This document shows positions 44,862 through 54,293 of a stretch of 64,000 nt of DNA, in pieces. Numbering within the stretch: the first letter of the stretch is position 1; each line of letters starts with the position of its first letter. The notes under the pieces are model-generated. The model made no database searches, had not been told where the DNA came from, and saw nothing but the letters and a program-made list of their open reading frames with translations. This DNA is from an uncultured Duncaniella sp. GTDB taxonomy: Bacteria > Bacteroidota > Bacteroidia > Bacteroidales > Muribaculaceae. Made by a program: the position numbers and the translations under genes. The DNA lies in contig CAJTQR010000004.1 in NCBI GenBank assembly GCA_910578515.1, forward strand, positions 1-64,000. The letters run 5' to 3'.

Positions 44862-44970
44862 GCAATTTAAACTGTTTTTCTGTTAAAATTTGCAAAAACA
44901 GCATTAGGAGCGATTGTATTGGGGGGTGACGGTTGAAACGGGATTTTTTATTCGCTGGAACACAAAAGGG

Positions 44971-45000
44971 CCGGAGGGAATCAAAGCGATTCCTCCCCGG
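44971..45000 (-). terminator. Terminator of the PiT phosphate transporter gene
   Basis: Stem 44971-44982 with 44988-45000 (12 bp, one bulge) and a short T-run on the minus strand. It lies 43 bp past the PiT stop. Confidence 0.7.
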
Positions 45001-45042
45001 CTCCTGCGGTTACACTTGCATTACTGTCTCCTTATTGTCACA

Positions 45043-47313
45043 TCACTGTCTCCCTCTTGGATGGGTTGCGAAATCAGTGTCGAGGAGCTTGGCGTAGGCT
45101 CTCAGATATTTTCGGAGCCCCGACACCATCTCCTGTGTCTCCTGAAGCATATTCAGGTAGACATATACCACTGTCATCGACGACGGGTCACCCTCGCGCA
45201 GCTGAGTGAAAAGGCGGTGATAGGTGTCGGATATCACATCTTTCAGCTCATCGCAGTTGCGGCGCAGCATAGGTATGGTGGCGGTAGCCGTTGTATCCAT
45301 CATGTCGAAGGTATCGTTGAAGAGGGTATCGACCCTACCTTTTATCATCTCGAACTCTGCCACGTATTGCTTGGGGAGAGGTCGGAAGTTATTATCCACA
45401 TGCTCCCGGCAGATTTCACATATACGGCGGAGATTATAGAGAATGCTCATGCAGCAGGTATTGCTGAGATGGAACCATGCGCTTTTCTCGATGGCGGTCT
45501 CATGGCTTACCTGACGCAGGCAGAGGGTCTCTTTGCGACGCGCATTCTTCAGCACACTTTTCTGGCGCTCCAGAGCGGAGTCAGCCTTGCCAAGCACCCG
45601 CGAGTTTTCATTTATAAAAGCGGTGGTAACGGCGGCATAGCTCTCGTCGGCAAAGCGGAGGAACTTAAGCTGCTGCCCGGTCACATATATGCGGAGCAGA
45701 TTCCAGCTCTCGGTCTTATCGGTGGTGGAGAGAATGGTCTGGAAAAGTGCGTCACCCTCATCCTCGGTCTTGCGAGCACGGAAGCGGCGGTTGCTGCGGA
45801 TAAGCAGAAAAATTGTGAAAAGCGCCAGTGCGAACATCACCCAGTGCCCTCCGATGTGCATCAGAAAGACTATGATTCCTGCGCCGATGAAGGCTGCGCC
45901 GGCGGTGAGAAACCATCCGCCTATCACCGATATCACACCTGTGATTCGGAACACGGCGCTCTCACGCCCCCACGCACGGTCGGCGAGCGATGTACCCATT
46001 GCCACCATGAAGGTGACGAATGTGGTGGAGAGGGGAAGTTTGAGCGAGGTGCCGAGGGCTATCAGGGCGCCGGCAAGCACAAGGTTGACCGAACCTCTGA
46101 TGAGGTCGAAGGCGGCTCCCTGTTCCATAATTGTATCATCCGAATTAAATCGGCGCGCGAACCACGCACGGACCGAGTCGGGGGTATGGCGGCGCACCCA
46201 TGCCAGGAGCGAGAGCGACCATCGCACCAGGCGGCGGGCTATGCGCGATGAACCGAACATCTCCTCACCACCCTGCTGGCTACCAAGCCCGATTTCGGTC
46301 TTGGCGACATTCTGTGCCTTTTTAGAGGTGGCGAGCGCCACTACCATAATCATACCGGCCCCGATGAGAAAATAGAGAGGTGTCTGCGCCGGTCCGTTGA
46401 GCGAACCCATCAGAAAACCGCGTGGGTCACCACCACCATTTGCCATGTAGTCCTGGTAAGAGGCGAGTCCGCTCAATGGCACACCGATGAAGTTGACGAG
46501 GTCATTCCCTGCAAATGCCATGGCAAGCGCGAATGTACCCATCAGCACTATCACCTTGAGCACATTGACCTTCAGGAAGTGAAGCAGTTGCATGAGCACG
46601 GTAAATCCGGCAAAACATACACCTATAATAAGCAGAGTGTTGGAGGCAATCCACTTTTTCAGTTCGGGAGTCATGAATGTAAGGTCCTTGGCTCCTTTAA
46701 TCAGAAGGAAGTAGACAATAGCGGTGGCACAGATGCCGCCGAATATCCCTATCTTCCATTTCATCCGGCTACGATAGTTGAATGAGAATATCATACGCGA
46801 CAGGAACTGCACCAGAGTTCCGAACACAAAGGCTATCGCCACCGAGAGGAATATACCCATGATTACCGAGAGTGCTTTCTCAGTATTCAGCAGGTCATTG
46901 AAGCCCAAGTCGATGCCTCCCGCCATCTTAATCAACGCCACAACAAACGTCGCTCCGAGAAGCTCAAACACCATCGATACGGTGGTGGATGTGGGCATTC
47001 CGAGCGAATTGAAGATGTCGAGAAGAATGATGTCCGTGACCATCACTGCCATAAATATGCATATCAGGTCGTAGAACGAGAAATGTTCCGGGCGGAAAAT
47101 ACCGTGCCGCGCTATTTCCATCATGCCGTTGCTCATGGCGGCTCCGATGAATACGCCCACGGAGGCTACAATAATAATGCGTTTGAACGAGGCTGCTTTC
47201 GAGCCGATAGCTGAATTGAGGAAATTAACCGCGTCATTGCTTACTCCCACCGACAGGTCAAACACTGCCAGTAGGAAGAGGAATATCACGACGCACAGGA
47301 ATAGTATGTCCAT
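45043..47313 (-). CDS. PiT family inorganic phosphate transporter with PhoU-like C-terminal domain
   Basis: A 756-residue transporter. The PiT core has two half-repeats with the signatures VGVSNDAVNFLNSAIGSKAA (N-terminal) and FAGNDLVNFIGVPLSG, plus LGMPTSTTVSMVFELLGA and LGTSLKLPLSTTFVTFMVAMGTSLADRAW. After the last helices (about residue 500) a helical cytoplasmic domain follows, resembling PhoU/DUF47 (about 530-756: NARRKETLCLRQVSHETAIEKSAW ... NMLQETQEMVSGLRKYLRAY). The fusion suggests built-in regulation of phosphate uptake. It is monocistronic, preceded by an unusual structured region. Confidence 0.9.
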   Translation of the reverse strand: MDILFLCVVIFLFLLAVFDLSVGVSNDAVNFLNSAIGSKAASFKRIIIVASVGVFIGAAMSNGMMEIARHGIFRPEHFSFYDLICIFMAVMVTDIILLDIFNSLGMPTSTTVSMVFELLGATFVVALIKMAGGIDLGFNDLLNTEKALSVIMGIFLSVAIAFVFGTLVQFLSRMIFSFNYRSRMKWKIGIFGGICATAIVYFLLIKGAKDLTFMTPELKKWIASNTLLIIGVCFAGFTVLMQLLHFLKVNVLKVIVLMGTFALAMAFAGNDLVNFIGVPLSGLASYQDYMANGGGDPRGFLMGSLNGPAQTPLYFLIGAGMIMVVALATSKKAQNVAKTEIGLGSQQGGEEMFGSSRIARRLVRWSLSLLAWVRRHTPDSVRAWFARRFNSDDTIMEQGAAFDLIRGSVNLVLAGALIALGTSLKLPLSTTFVTFMVAMGTSLADRAWGRESAVFRITGVISVIGGWFLTAGAAFIGAGIIVFLMHIGGHWVMFALALFTIFLLIRSNRRFRARKTEDEGDALFQTILSTTDKTESWNLLRIYVTGQQLKFLRFADESYAAVTTAFINENSRVLGKADSALERQKSVLKNARRKETLCLRQVSHETAIEKSAWFHLSNTCCMSILYNLRRICEICREHVDNNFRPLPKQYVAEFEMIKGRVDTLFNDTFDMMDTTATATIPMLRRNCDELKDVISDTYHRLFTQLREGDPSSMTVVYVYLNMLQETQEMVSGLRKYLRAYAKLLDTDFATHPRGRQ

Positions 47314-47443
47314 TTCTTAGAGGTTGTTTAATCTGTTCTGATTATGTTACAGTCTGTCCTATTTTTTAATACAAAGGTCGGTTAAAATTGTTTCAAAAAT
47401 ATTTCATAAAGATTAAGATAATATGAAACCATGTACACACACC

Positions 47444-47567
47444 ACAACCCCGCACCTGGGCGGAGGGCTGTATCGTCTTTCGGATACATCCCTTTCCGTC
47501 CCGATGCGGGGTTGTCGGAATTTCCGTCCCCGGAAATTTCAGAGTGTGTTTACTTTTAACACACTCT
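47444..47567. repeat. Cluster of inverted repeats in the TSCPD-PiT intergenic region
   Basis: ACAACCCCGCA (47444-47454) pairs with TGCGGGGTTGT (47505-47515), enclosing further nested pairings that make one long rod. A second near-palindrome covers about 47516-47540 (GGAATTTCCG and CGGAAATTTC). A third, AGAGTGTGTT/AACACACTCT, spans 47541-47567 with perfect 10-bp arms. There is no clear T-run, so this is not an ordinary terminator. No ORF. Confidence 0.6.
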
Positions 47568-47609
47568 AAGGGAGTGTTTAATCACACCCTCTTATTTGGA
47601 GTCTGACTC

Positions 47610-47858
47610 TTATTCCGCTATAATCTCTTTCAGCGCCTGTGATAATTGGTCAGGGCATGAAGTGGCTTTGCTGCCGCAAAGTATACCGTCAAGACGCCCT
47701 ATCACCTCCTCGGGTTTCATCCCTTTTACCAGCGCACCTATCCCCTGGAGATTACCATGACATCCGCCGGTGAAACGGACATCCTGAATGAGTCCGTCCT
47801 CAATTTCAATTTCTATCATGCGCGAGCATGTGCCTTTTGTCTGATACTGATATTTCAT
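47610..47858 (-). CDS. TSCPD domain protein (TIGR03905 type)
   Basis: An 82-residue protein with the motifs GTCSRMIEIEI, FTGGCHGNLQGIGALVKGM and CGSKATSCPDQL. The last is the TSCPD signature, a small Cys-containing domain also found at the end of class II ribonucleotide reductases and standing alone in anaerobes. Its function is unknown; metal or nucleotide binding has been suggested. It is 42 bp downstream of the transglutaminase gene and probably last in that transcript. Confidence 0.9.
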   Translation of the reverse strand: MKYQYQTKGTCSRMIEIEIEDGLIQDVRFTGGCHGNLQGIGALVKGMKPEEVIGRLDGILCGSKATSCPDQLSQALKEIIAE

Positions 47859-47900
47859 TTGCTGAATTTATTGTTGATTATATTATATATATTATATAGG

Positions 47901-50432
47901 TTATTCTTCAAGACGGTTGATTATGCTCATGAGTGTCTCGCCGAGACCTATTGTGTAGCCGCTGCTCACATATACCACGCGGTTGAAGGTGTCGGCAATA
48001 ACAAATACCGGCATCTCTCCTTCCGGTAGGTCAAGACTCGCCGCCAATTCTGCCTCCACGGCGCCATCCTTGTCAATACCGGTGACGATATTTGCAGGGA
48101 GAGCGGGGAATGCAGCCCCATTGAAACGTGCCGCCTCATCCTCATCCTTGAACAGCAGAAGCATTTTCTTCCCCCACTTCTCAAAATCAGCCTTAAGAGC
48201 GCTGATATCGTTAAGCGCGTGTGAGGTCGGCTCATGGTTGGGACGTATGAGCCCTACCACATAGTAACCCCTCCCGGTGGTAGAGAGAATGCTCTTGTCG
48301 GTATCGGAGGCAATATCATGGTAGATGTTCTCTGCATTGAGCGAGCCTATCACCTGCACCGCATTGTCATCGTGGCGGAATACAAATGGCAATTCGGTCA
48401 CCTTATCCTTATCTACAGTGAAGAACTCTGAGCGGGCGAGCACGCCGCCGTTGGCGAGACGCTGCCCGGTGACAAGCATGTAGTGCCCCTCCTCCAGAGT
48501 GGTGTGACCGTCGAGAAATTCCTGGAGGGTCATCCCCTCATCAAATTCAAGCTGACGCGGGAAACCTCCGTCGATTTTTGAGATGGAGAAGTGGGAATAA
48601 TATTTCGGCTCTTTCACGGTTGATAGCTCAATGGCCGATGCCTTGATTCGTCCGGTAGGTGATACAGTCGAAAGGGTCTCATCTGCGAGCTTCACATCCA
48701 CCCATTCACCTGCCTCGGAAGCATACTGCGGCTTACCGGTCACCGGGTCGATGCGCGAAGGAATCCCGCAGCTTCTTGCGCCTGCCACAAAGCAGATGGC
48801 TGCCGAGAGAGGGTCGGCGACACCTGTACGCCACACCGACTCAGGGCTCATGCGAAGCTGCTTGGGATTATTGTCGGAACGGAGGGTTATGTGTGACTTC
48901 ACTTTCTCCACCCATTTGTCGGGACTTGCTGCATACATCTTTCGGTCTGCTTCCGGCAGCTCCCGGCGGAAGAAATCTTTGTAGGGTGTGAGAAATTCAT
49001 TCTCTACACGCGGATTCAGCACGTATGCCTCATAGAGAGGAGTGTCAGCGTTCACATCATCGGTAGACAGATGGTCCTGAAGCACAGCTACCGGGACATC
49101 CCTGCGGTCCTTCTCACTTATGGCTAATAGAAGGGCAAGGGCTTTTTCCCTCTGTCCGGGAGCTACTTCTGCGAGAAATCCGCTGAGGTTTGCATGGTTG
49201 CCACGCGACTCCACAAGTACCTTAGCCACCTTGGCAGCATCAAGGTTAAGGTTACGGGCAAGCTCTACCCCTTTCGCTGAATCGGCAAAGTTTGACATGT
49301 AGGCGTGGCGCAATGAGTCCTCGTATGATTTTCTACGGTCATTCTCCGCTGCCTGCTCGGCTGTCGGCTTAGGCAACGATGCAGAAGCAGGAGGAGGTAT
49401 GAGGTCAAACAGCAAGGTGCCGGTATAGGTGGCATCCTTGTCGAGTGTCACCGTGACGGATGCCGAGGAGTTCCCTTTAGCCAAGCCGAATCGTGTGCCG
49501 TCCGAAGCCCAGATGACCAAATCCCCCTTACCGGTATTGAGCGAAGCACGTCCATCAGCATCCGCGACCTTCTGCGCGAGAGGATAGTATTCGGAATAGT
49601 TGTAGAGACAGAATTTCACTGTAGCCCCCTTGCTCGGAGTTCCGTCAGGATTGAGCACACGCACCTCAACCGGCGCCACAGGTGCATAATTGGCTGTCAC
49701 GTTGATTACCGTATAATATGGAGAGTGCCCTACGGCTTCCTCCGGACCATCGTAGACACCAAACACGTTTGTGTGCATGAGCATTCCGCGCGATGCCGGG
49801 GAGTTGAACCAAGCGAGGTTGAGTATCGGCTCAGGTTCACATGCTCCGAGAAAATACCATTTTCCATCAGCCCAAGCCTCCACCCAGGCGTGATTGTCGT
49901 CGGTATGAGCCCATCGCGGAGTGTAGACCTGACGTGCAGGTATGCCCATGGCGCGCAATGCCGCCACAGCAAAGGTGGATTCCTCTCCGCAGCGACCTAT
50001 TGCCTGGCTTACGGTGGAGAGAGGACTGCTTGTGCGGGCATCTGAAGGCTGATATGTGGCTTTCTCATGACACCAGTGATTTATTTCAAGTATCGCCTCC
50101 TCCATGGTGAGGTTTTTCACTCTATCCTTAAGCTCATCGTAAAACACACGGCGCGACATATCAAGATTTTCATTGTTGACACGCACCGGAAGCACGAAAT
50201 GCCGGAATTCACGCTCTGGCACCGTTTTGCCCCATGGCATCTCTTCACGGGCTTTTAATGACAGCTCCACATTCTCCTTGAAGAAGTCATGCGAATACAT
50301 TGCCCTGTCAGGGAGAGGCATCCCTCGATAGAGAAATTCAATCAGGCTGTCGGTCTCGTTGACAGGCGTCGCCGCTGTCGCTCCGGTTGTGAATGCCAGA
50401 AAGGTGGCGACTGTCAATAAAAATTTCATCAT
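47901..50432 (-). CDS. Secreted transglutaminase-like superfamily protein
   Basis: An 843-residue exported protein (signal peptide MMKFLLTVATFLAFTTGATA). The transglutaminase core is near residues 130-210: the nucleophile Cys in IGRCGEES, His in DDNHAWVEAW, and an acidic residue around LGACEPEP. Beta-rich domains follow (EVRVLNPDGTPSKGATVKFCLYNYSEYY), then a helical region with IPSRIDPVTGKPQY and a thioredoxin-like segment near the end (KKMLLLFKDEDEAARF). Such proteins probably act as peptidases or amidases in the periplasm, not as cross-linkers. It follows cutC by 9 bp. Confidence 0.85.
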   Translation of the reverse strand: MMKFLLTVATFLAFTTGATAATPVNETDSLIEFLYRGMPLPDRAMYSHDFFKENVELSLKAREEMPWGKTVPEREFRHFVLPVRVNNENLDMSRRVFYDELKDRVKNLTMEEAILEINHWCHEKATYQPSDARTSSPLSTVSQAIGRCGEESTFAVAALRAMGIPARQVYTPRWAHTDDNHAWVEAWADGKWYFLGACEPEPILNLAWFNSPASRGMLMHTNVFGVYDGPEEAVGHSPYYTVINVTANYAPVAPVEVRVLNPDGTPSKGATVKFCLYNYSEYYPLAQKVADADGRASLNTGKGDLVIWASDGTRFGLAKGNSSASVTVTLDKDATYTGTLLFDLIPPPASASLPKPTAEQAAENDRRKSYEDSLRHAYMSNFADSAKGVELARNLNLDAAKVAKVLVESRGNHANLSGFLAEVAPGQREKALALLLAISEKDRRDVPVAVLQDHLSTDDVNADTPLYEAYVLNPRVENEFLTPYKDFFRRELPEADRKMYAASPDKWVEKVKSHITLRSDNNPKQLRMSPESVWRTGVADPLSAAICFVAGARSCGIPSRIDPVTGKPQYASEAGEWVDVKLADETLSTVSPTGRIKASAIELSTVKEPKYYSHFSISKIDGGFPRQLEFDEGMTLQEFLDGHTTLEEGHYMLVTGQRLANGGVLARSEFFTVDKDKVTELPFVFRHDDNAVQVIGSLNAENIYHDIASDTDKSILSTTGRGYYVVGLIRPNHEPTSHALNDISALKADFEKWGKKMLLLFKDEDEAARFNGAAFPALPANIVTGIDKDGAVEAELAASLDLPEGEMPVFVIADTFNRVVYVSSGYTIGLGETLMSIINRLEE

Positions 50433-50441
50433 AAGTAGGTG

Positions 50442-51188
50442 TTATTTGATGCTGTTGATTTCATTAATAATATTGCGCACGCTCTCCGCCGAGGTAACCA
50501 TACGGCTGTATTCGTCCATCTCGGGAGCACCCATCTTCACCCGCTCATTGCGGTAGACCATGCTCGATGGCACCGCAACACGTGCCGAGGCATGAAGCTC
50601 GTTCACTCCGCTCCTCTCCACTATCATGCGGGCATTTTTTACCGATACTCCACTCCCTGCCATGACCGAAAGACGCTCACCGGCAGCAATGCGCAGCTTT
50701 GCAAGCAGACCTGCCCCCTCAAGAGCCGTAGGTGCCTGTCCGGAAGTAAGAAGACGGTTACAACCGAGTGCTATCACATCTTCCAGCGCCTTTATTGGTT
50801 CCCGGCACACGTCAAAAGCACGGTGAAAAGTGATTTCTGCCTCACCGGCAGCTTCGACGAGACGCGTACACAGTTCCATGTCAACATCACCTTCGGGTGT
50901 GAGCGCACCTATCACCACGCCATTGGCTCCGGCAGCAGTCACCGCACGTATATCGGTTATCATGCACTCCGTCTCGGCGGGTGTATAAACAAAATCACCT
51001 CCTCGCGGACGTATCAGCACATTCACCTTTATGCCCGACTGCACTGCCGCCTTCACCAATCCGAGCGAGGGTGTGACGCCCCCCTCGGCAAGTCCGCTGC
51101 ACAGTTCCACTCTCGCGGCGCCACCTTCGAGTGCCGCCGCCACACTGTCGAGCGAATCTGCACAAACCTCAAGTGTACGGAGTTTCAT
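50442..51188 (-). CDS. cutC: CutC family protein
   Basis: A 248-residue TIM-barrel protein with the CutC motifs RVELCSGLAEGGVTPS near the N terminus, VLIRPRGGDFVYT, and FHRAFDV. CutC was linked to copper tolerance in E. coli, though the evidence for a copper-specific role is weak. It is separated by 65 bp from the fucosidase gene upstream and 9 bp from the transglutaminase gene downstream. Co-transcription with those genes is likely but not proved. Confidence 0.93.
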   Translation of the reverse strand: MKLRTLEVCADSLDSVAAALEGGAARVELCSGLAEGGVTPSLGLVKAAVQSGIKVNVLIRPRGGDFVYTPAETECMITDIRAVTAAGANGVVIGALTPEGDVDMELCTRLVEAAGEAEITFHRAFDVCREPIKALEDVIALGCNRLLTSGQAPTALEGAGLLAKLRIAAGERLSVMAGSGVSVKNARMIVERSGVNELHASARVAVPSSMVYRNERVKMGAPEMDEYSRMVTSAESVRNIINEINSIK

Positions 51189-51253
51189 TTCTCTTAATTG
51201 TTATTTTTATCGGTAAGTATCGTTTATCTGTATTCCGACCAGTTTTCACAATG

Positions 51254-52573
51254 TTATTTTGTAGTCAGCTCGATTATATAATCGGGCACGTCAGGAATAG
51301 CGGGGAGATGCAGCACAACCCCCTTCTCATTATGGCGGGAGAATTTCACATCCTCCTTCCCGTCGAAAGTCACAGCTTTCTTCACCTTGCAGTCAAGAGG
51401 AAGATGCAGGTCTCGTATATCGGAGCTGAGCAGGTGTACATACAATTTGTCACCCTTGCGTGTGGTCGTGCCCCATGGTTGCGACTGGATGTCACCTCCG
51501 TCTGTGCCATAAATCGTCTCGCCATATACTGAAAGCCACTCTCCCATCTCTTTCAGGCGGTCAAGCGACTGGCGGGGCAGCTCGCCGTTTGGCTGCGGTC
51601 CCACATTGAGAAGCAAGTTCGCTCCCATACCGGCACATTTCACCAGAAGACGCACCAAGGTAGGTGTATCCTTGTAGTTTGTATCCTTCACCTTGTATCC
51701 CCACATTCCGTTCATGGTCTGGCAGGTCTCTTTGGGCAACGACGCAATATCCTGCGAACTATAACCGGCGGTGTTCTCACCCGGCACATCTCTCTCGAAT
51801 ATCTGTATATCCTCCCCTTCTATCACATTTTCATGATGGTTGTTAGCCACCATGCACGAAGGTTGTAGAGTGTGTATCATCCGGTATTGTTCCTCAAGCT
51901 GCCAGTTGAAAGGCACTGAATCCTCATCGTGGTCCCAATATCCGTCAAACCAGATGGCACGTATAGGACCATAGTTCGTGAGCAACTCGGTCAGCTGATT
52001 GTTCATGAACTTATAGTAAGTATCCCAATTATAGTTTAGCGAGTCTCGACCGTTATGGCGACCTGTACGTCCGCGTGGGTAGTCGGTCCGTTTCCAGTCC
52101 AGATGCGAGTAATAGAGATGAAGTTTCACATCCTCCTTGGCGCATGCATCCGACAGCTCTTTGAGCACATCGCGTTTGAATGGAGTACCGTCAACTATAT
52201 TATAGTCATTCTCTGCGGTCTTGAACATTGAGAACCCATCATGGTGGCGAGTGGTGAATGTGATGTAACGCGCACCGGAACCTTTTATCGCCTTTACCCA
52301 CTCGTCGGCATCGAAATCTGCCGGATAAAAACCTCTGGCGGCCTTGCAGTATTCATCCTCACGGATGCCGGAGTTGAGATACCACTCCCCTTGGGCAAAC
52401 ATGCTGTAGATGCCCCAATGGATAAATATGCCAAACCTGTCGGCGGCAAATTCCTTCTGTGACTGCCTCACTTGCTCCGATGGCTCGTAGCCGCTCACAT
52501 TTTCCGACGCTCCCGCGGAGCCTACAGCCGCCGCAAGCATGGTCAATACAAATAGAATGTTCTTTTTCATCAT
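51254..52573 (-). CDS. Secreted alpha-L-fucosidase, GH29
   Basis: A 439-residue exported enzyme (signal peptide to about residue 22) with the GH29 hallmark start FGIFIHWGIYSMFAQGEWY. The nucleophile Asp is in RAIWFDGYWDHD, and the HHDGF and HLYYSHLDW motifs bind substrate. It releases alpha-linked fucose from host or plant glycans. A beta-sandwich domain follows the barrel. A lactaldehyde reductase gene on the other side of a 497-bp gap fits use of the released fucose. A -7 box TATCTTTG (52665-52672) lies upstream without a good -33. Confidence 0.93.
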   Translation of the reverse strand: MMKKNILFVLTMLAAAVGSAGASENVSGYEPSEQVRQSQKEFAADRFGIFIHWGIYSMFAQGEWYLNSGIREDEYCKAARGFYPADFDADEWVKAIKGSGARYITFTTRHHDGFSMFKTAENDYNIVDGTPFKRDVLKELSDACAKEDVKLHLYYSHLDWKRTDYPRGRTGRHNGRDSLNYNWDTYYKFMNNQLTELLTNYGPIRAIWFDGYWDHDEDSVPFNWQLEEQYRMIHTLQPSCMVANNHHENVIEGEDIQIFERDVPGENTAGYSSQDIASLPKETCQTMNGMWGYKVKDTNYKDTPTLVRLLVKCAGMGANLLLNVGPQPNGELPRQSLDRLKEMGEWLSVYGETIYGTDGGDIQSQPWGTTTRKGDKLYVHLLSSDIRDLHLPLDCKVKKAVTFDGKEDVKFSRHNEKGVVLHLPAIPDVPDYIIELTTK

Positions 52574-52824
52574 AGCTAAATCCTGATTCCGATTGCTTTA
52601 TTGCATTTTGTTCTTTTGTCGCACACGTGATGTATGATTGCCCATCAATAAAATGCGCACAATGCAAAGATACATAAAAAGCCCCAAACTCCCCCTCAAA
52701 ATATTTAAGTAACTATCAGAATTTAATACCTATTTATAGCATCGATATTTTTTAGATGGTTCCGCATATGAATTAAAAGAATATCGCAAACTGTCTGACC
52801 ATATTGATTGCTAACTATTGTATG

Positions 52825-52855
52825 TTGCGGACGTTTTATCTTAGGAGTACATTTG
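52825..52855 (+). promoter_or_regulatory. Promoter of the 50-codon remnant ORF
   Basis: TTG (52825-52827), a 20-nt spacer, TACATTTG (52848-52855). Full consensus. The start of transcription is expected about 8 nt before the ATG at 52871. Confidence 0.6.
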
Positions 52856-52870
52856 CATACTATTATTATC

Positions 52871-53023
52871 ATGGCAACTAATCAAAACCTACTGAAACAA
52901 TTCGGGAGAACAATCCAGACTCTACGAAAAGAACTCTTGATTCAATATGCCATCAATCTCTATGGCACCACCGCCACATTCCCGGACGTCCGGGAATGTG
53001 GCGGTGGTTATAACGGGAAGTGA
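52871..53023 (+). pseudogene. Short ORF resembling the truncated N terminus of an XRE-type regulator
   Basis: A 50-residue frame beginning MATNQNLLKQFGRTIQTLRKE, which resembles the first helix of Cro/C1-type (XRE) helix-turn-helix proteins before the SQEELA segment. The resemblance then stops, and the last third is encoded by one arm of a 42-bp palindrome. There is a good promoter directly upstream. It is the only plus-strand frame among minus-strand neighbours. It could be a decayed regulator left after deletion, or a genuine microprotein. There is no homology proof. Confidence 0.4.
52967..53008. repeat. 42-bp perfect palindrome
   Basis: 21-bp arms (52967-52987 and 52988-53008) with no spacer, GC-rich at about 60-70%. 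It lies 62 bp past the fucO stop on the minus strand and inside the short plus-strand ORF. No T-run follows on either strand, so it is not a standard intrinsic terminator. In the 497-bp gap 52574-53070 nothing else is seen beyond the promoter boxes noted. Confidence 0.9.
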
Positions 53024-53070
53024 ATTATTTAGAGTTTTGTCTTAAAAACAATCTATTTTCACTTTGTAAA

Positions 53071-54225
53071 TCAGAGCACTTTTTTGTAGAGTGCCACGAT
53101 ATCGTCGAGGGTTACTTCGCGAGGGTTACCGGGTGTGCAGACGTCGGCAAGAGCCTGCTCTGCGAGACGTGGAATATCAGCTTCTGTGATACCAAGGTCG
53201 GTAAGATGCTGTGGGATTTCAACCTTGATTGAGAGTGCCTTCACAGCTTCGCAAGCGGCGCGTGATGCTTCCTCGCGAGTCATACCGGTGGTGTCAACAC
53301 CCATCGCACGGGCTATTTCCGGATACTTGTCAAGACAGCATTCCATGTTGAATTCCATCACTGTGGGGAGAAGCAGTGCATTAGCGACACCGTGAGGTAT
53401 ATCGAAAAGAGAACCGAGAGGATGAGCCATACCGTGTACAAGTCCGAGACCCACATTGGAGAATGCCATACCGGCGATATACTGAGCAACAGCCATACCG
53501 TTGCGGGCGTCAGCATTCTTGGGTTCGGCAACTGCCACAGGCAGATACTTGCTTATCATGCGTACCGCCTCAATCTCAAACATGTCAGACATTTCCCAGG
53601 CACCTTTGGTGATATAACCTTCGATAGCATGGGTGAGGGCATCCATACCGGTAGCCGCTGTAAGGCTCTTGGGAAGGCTGTACATGAGCTCGGCATCAAT
53701 AATTGCCACGGCAGGGATGTCATTGGGGTCGACACACACCATCTTTTTCTGCTTATCCTCATCGATAATCACATAGTTGATGGTGGTTTCGGCTGCTGTT
53801 CCGGCAGTGGTCGGAACAGCTATGATGGGCACACTCTTATGACGGGTGGGGGCGCAACCTTCCAGCGAGACAATATCGTCAAACTCAGGGTTGTTAACCA
53901 CAATGCCGATACCTTTCGCAGTGTCGATGGATGAACCGCCACCGATAGCCACGATGAAATCAGCACCCGATTTCTTGTAAGCCTCGATACCGTTCTTGAC
54001 ATTGGTCACGGTAGGGTTAGGCTTAACATCGCTGAATATTTCGTAGGGGATTCCCGCTTCGTCAAGCACATCGGTCACCATCTTGGCAACACCAAACTTA
54101 ATCAGACCGGGGTCGGTCACCACCAGAGCCTTATTTTTACCAAGTTGCTTCACTGCTTCGGGAAGCTGTTTTCTTGCACCGGGTCCGAAGTAGGACACCT
54201 CATTAAGAATGAAACGATTAATCAT
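53071..54225 (-). CDS. fucO: Iron-containing alcohol dehydrogenase, lactaldehyde reductase type
   Basis: A 384-residue group III alcohol dehydrogenase. The NAD-binding motif is GGGSSIDTAKG. The metal ligands come from TGMDALTHAIEGY and GLVHGMAHPLGSLFDIPHG. The overall sequence resembles FucO, which reduces L-lactaldehyde from fucose or rhamnose breakdown to 1,2-propanediol. Its neighbour GH29 supports that reading, though no fucI/fucK/fucA genes are here, and broader butanol or ethanol dehydrogenases of the same group remain possible. It has a strong consensus promoter at 54294-54323. Confidence 0.87.
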   Translation of the reverse strand: MINRFILNEVSYFGPGARKQLPEAVKQLGKNKALVVTDPGLIKFGVAKMVTDVLDEAGIPYEIFSDVKPNPTVTNVKNGIEAYKKSGADFIVAIGGGSSIDTAKGIGIVVNNPEFDDIVSLEGCAPTRHKSVPIIAVPTTAGTAAETTINYVIIDEDKQKKMVCVDPNDIPAVAIIDAELMYSLPKSLTAATGMDALTHAIEGYITKGAWEMSDMFEIEAVRMISKYLPVAVAEPKNADARNGMAVAQYIAGMAFSNVGLGLVHGMAHPLGSLFDIPHGVANALLLPTVMEFNMECCLDKYPEIARAMGVDTTGMTREEASRAACEAVKALSIKVEIPQHLTDLGITEADIPRLAEQALADVCTPGNPREVTLDDIVALYKKVL

Positions 54226-54293
54226 ATTTTACGGTATTAGGTAATCTTATCATCTATTTGCCACATTGCATGAACCATGGAAAATAGCTGCGG

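Noticed and set aside
44914..46251. A 445-codon open frame on the plus strand
   Set aside because: It lies opposite the PiT transporter gene, whose family motifs are unmistakable. The plus-strand translation has no domain and a skewed His/Cys-rich composition.
52967..53008. Palindrome as an ordinary intrinsic terminator
   Set aside because: No T-run follows on either strand and the arms meet without a loop. I list it as a repeat; Rho-independent termination is not supported.
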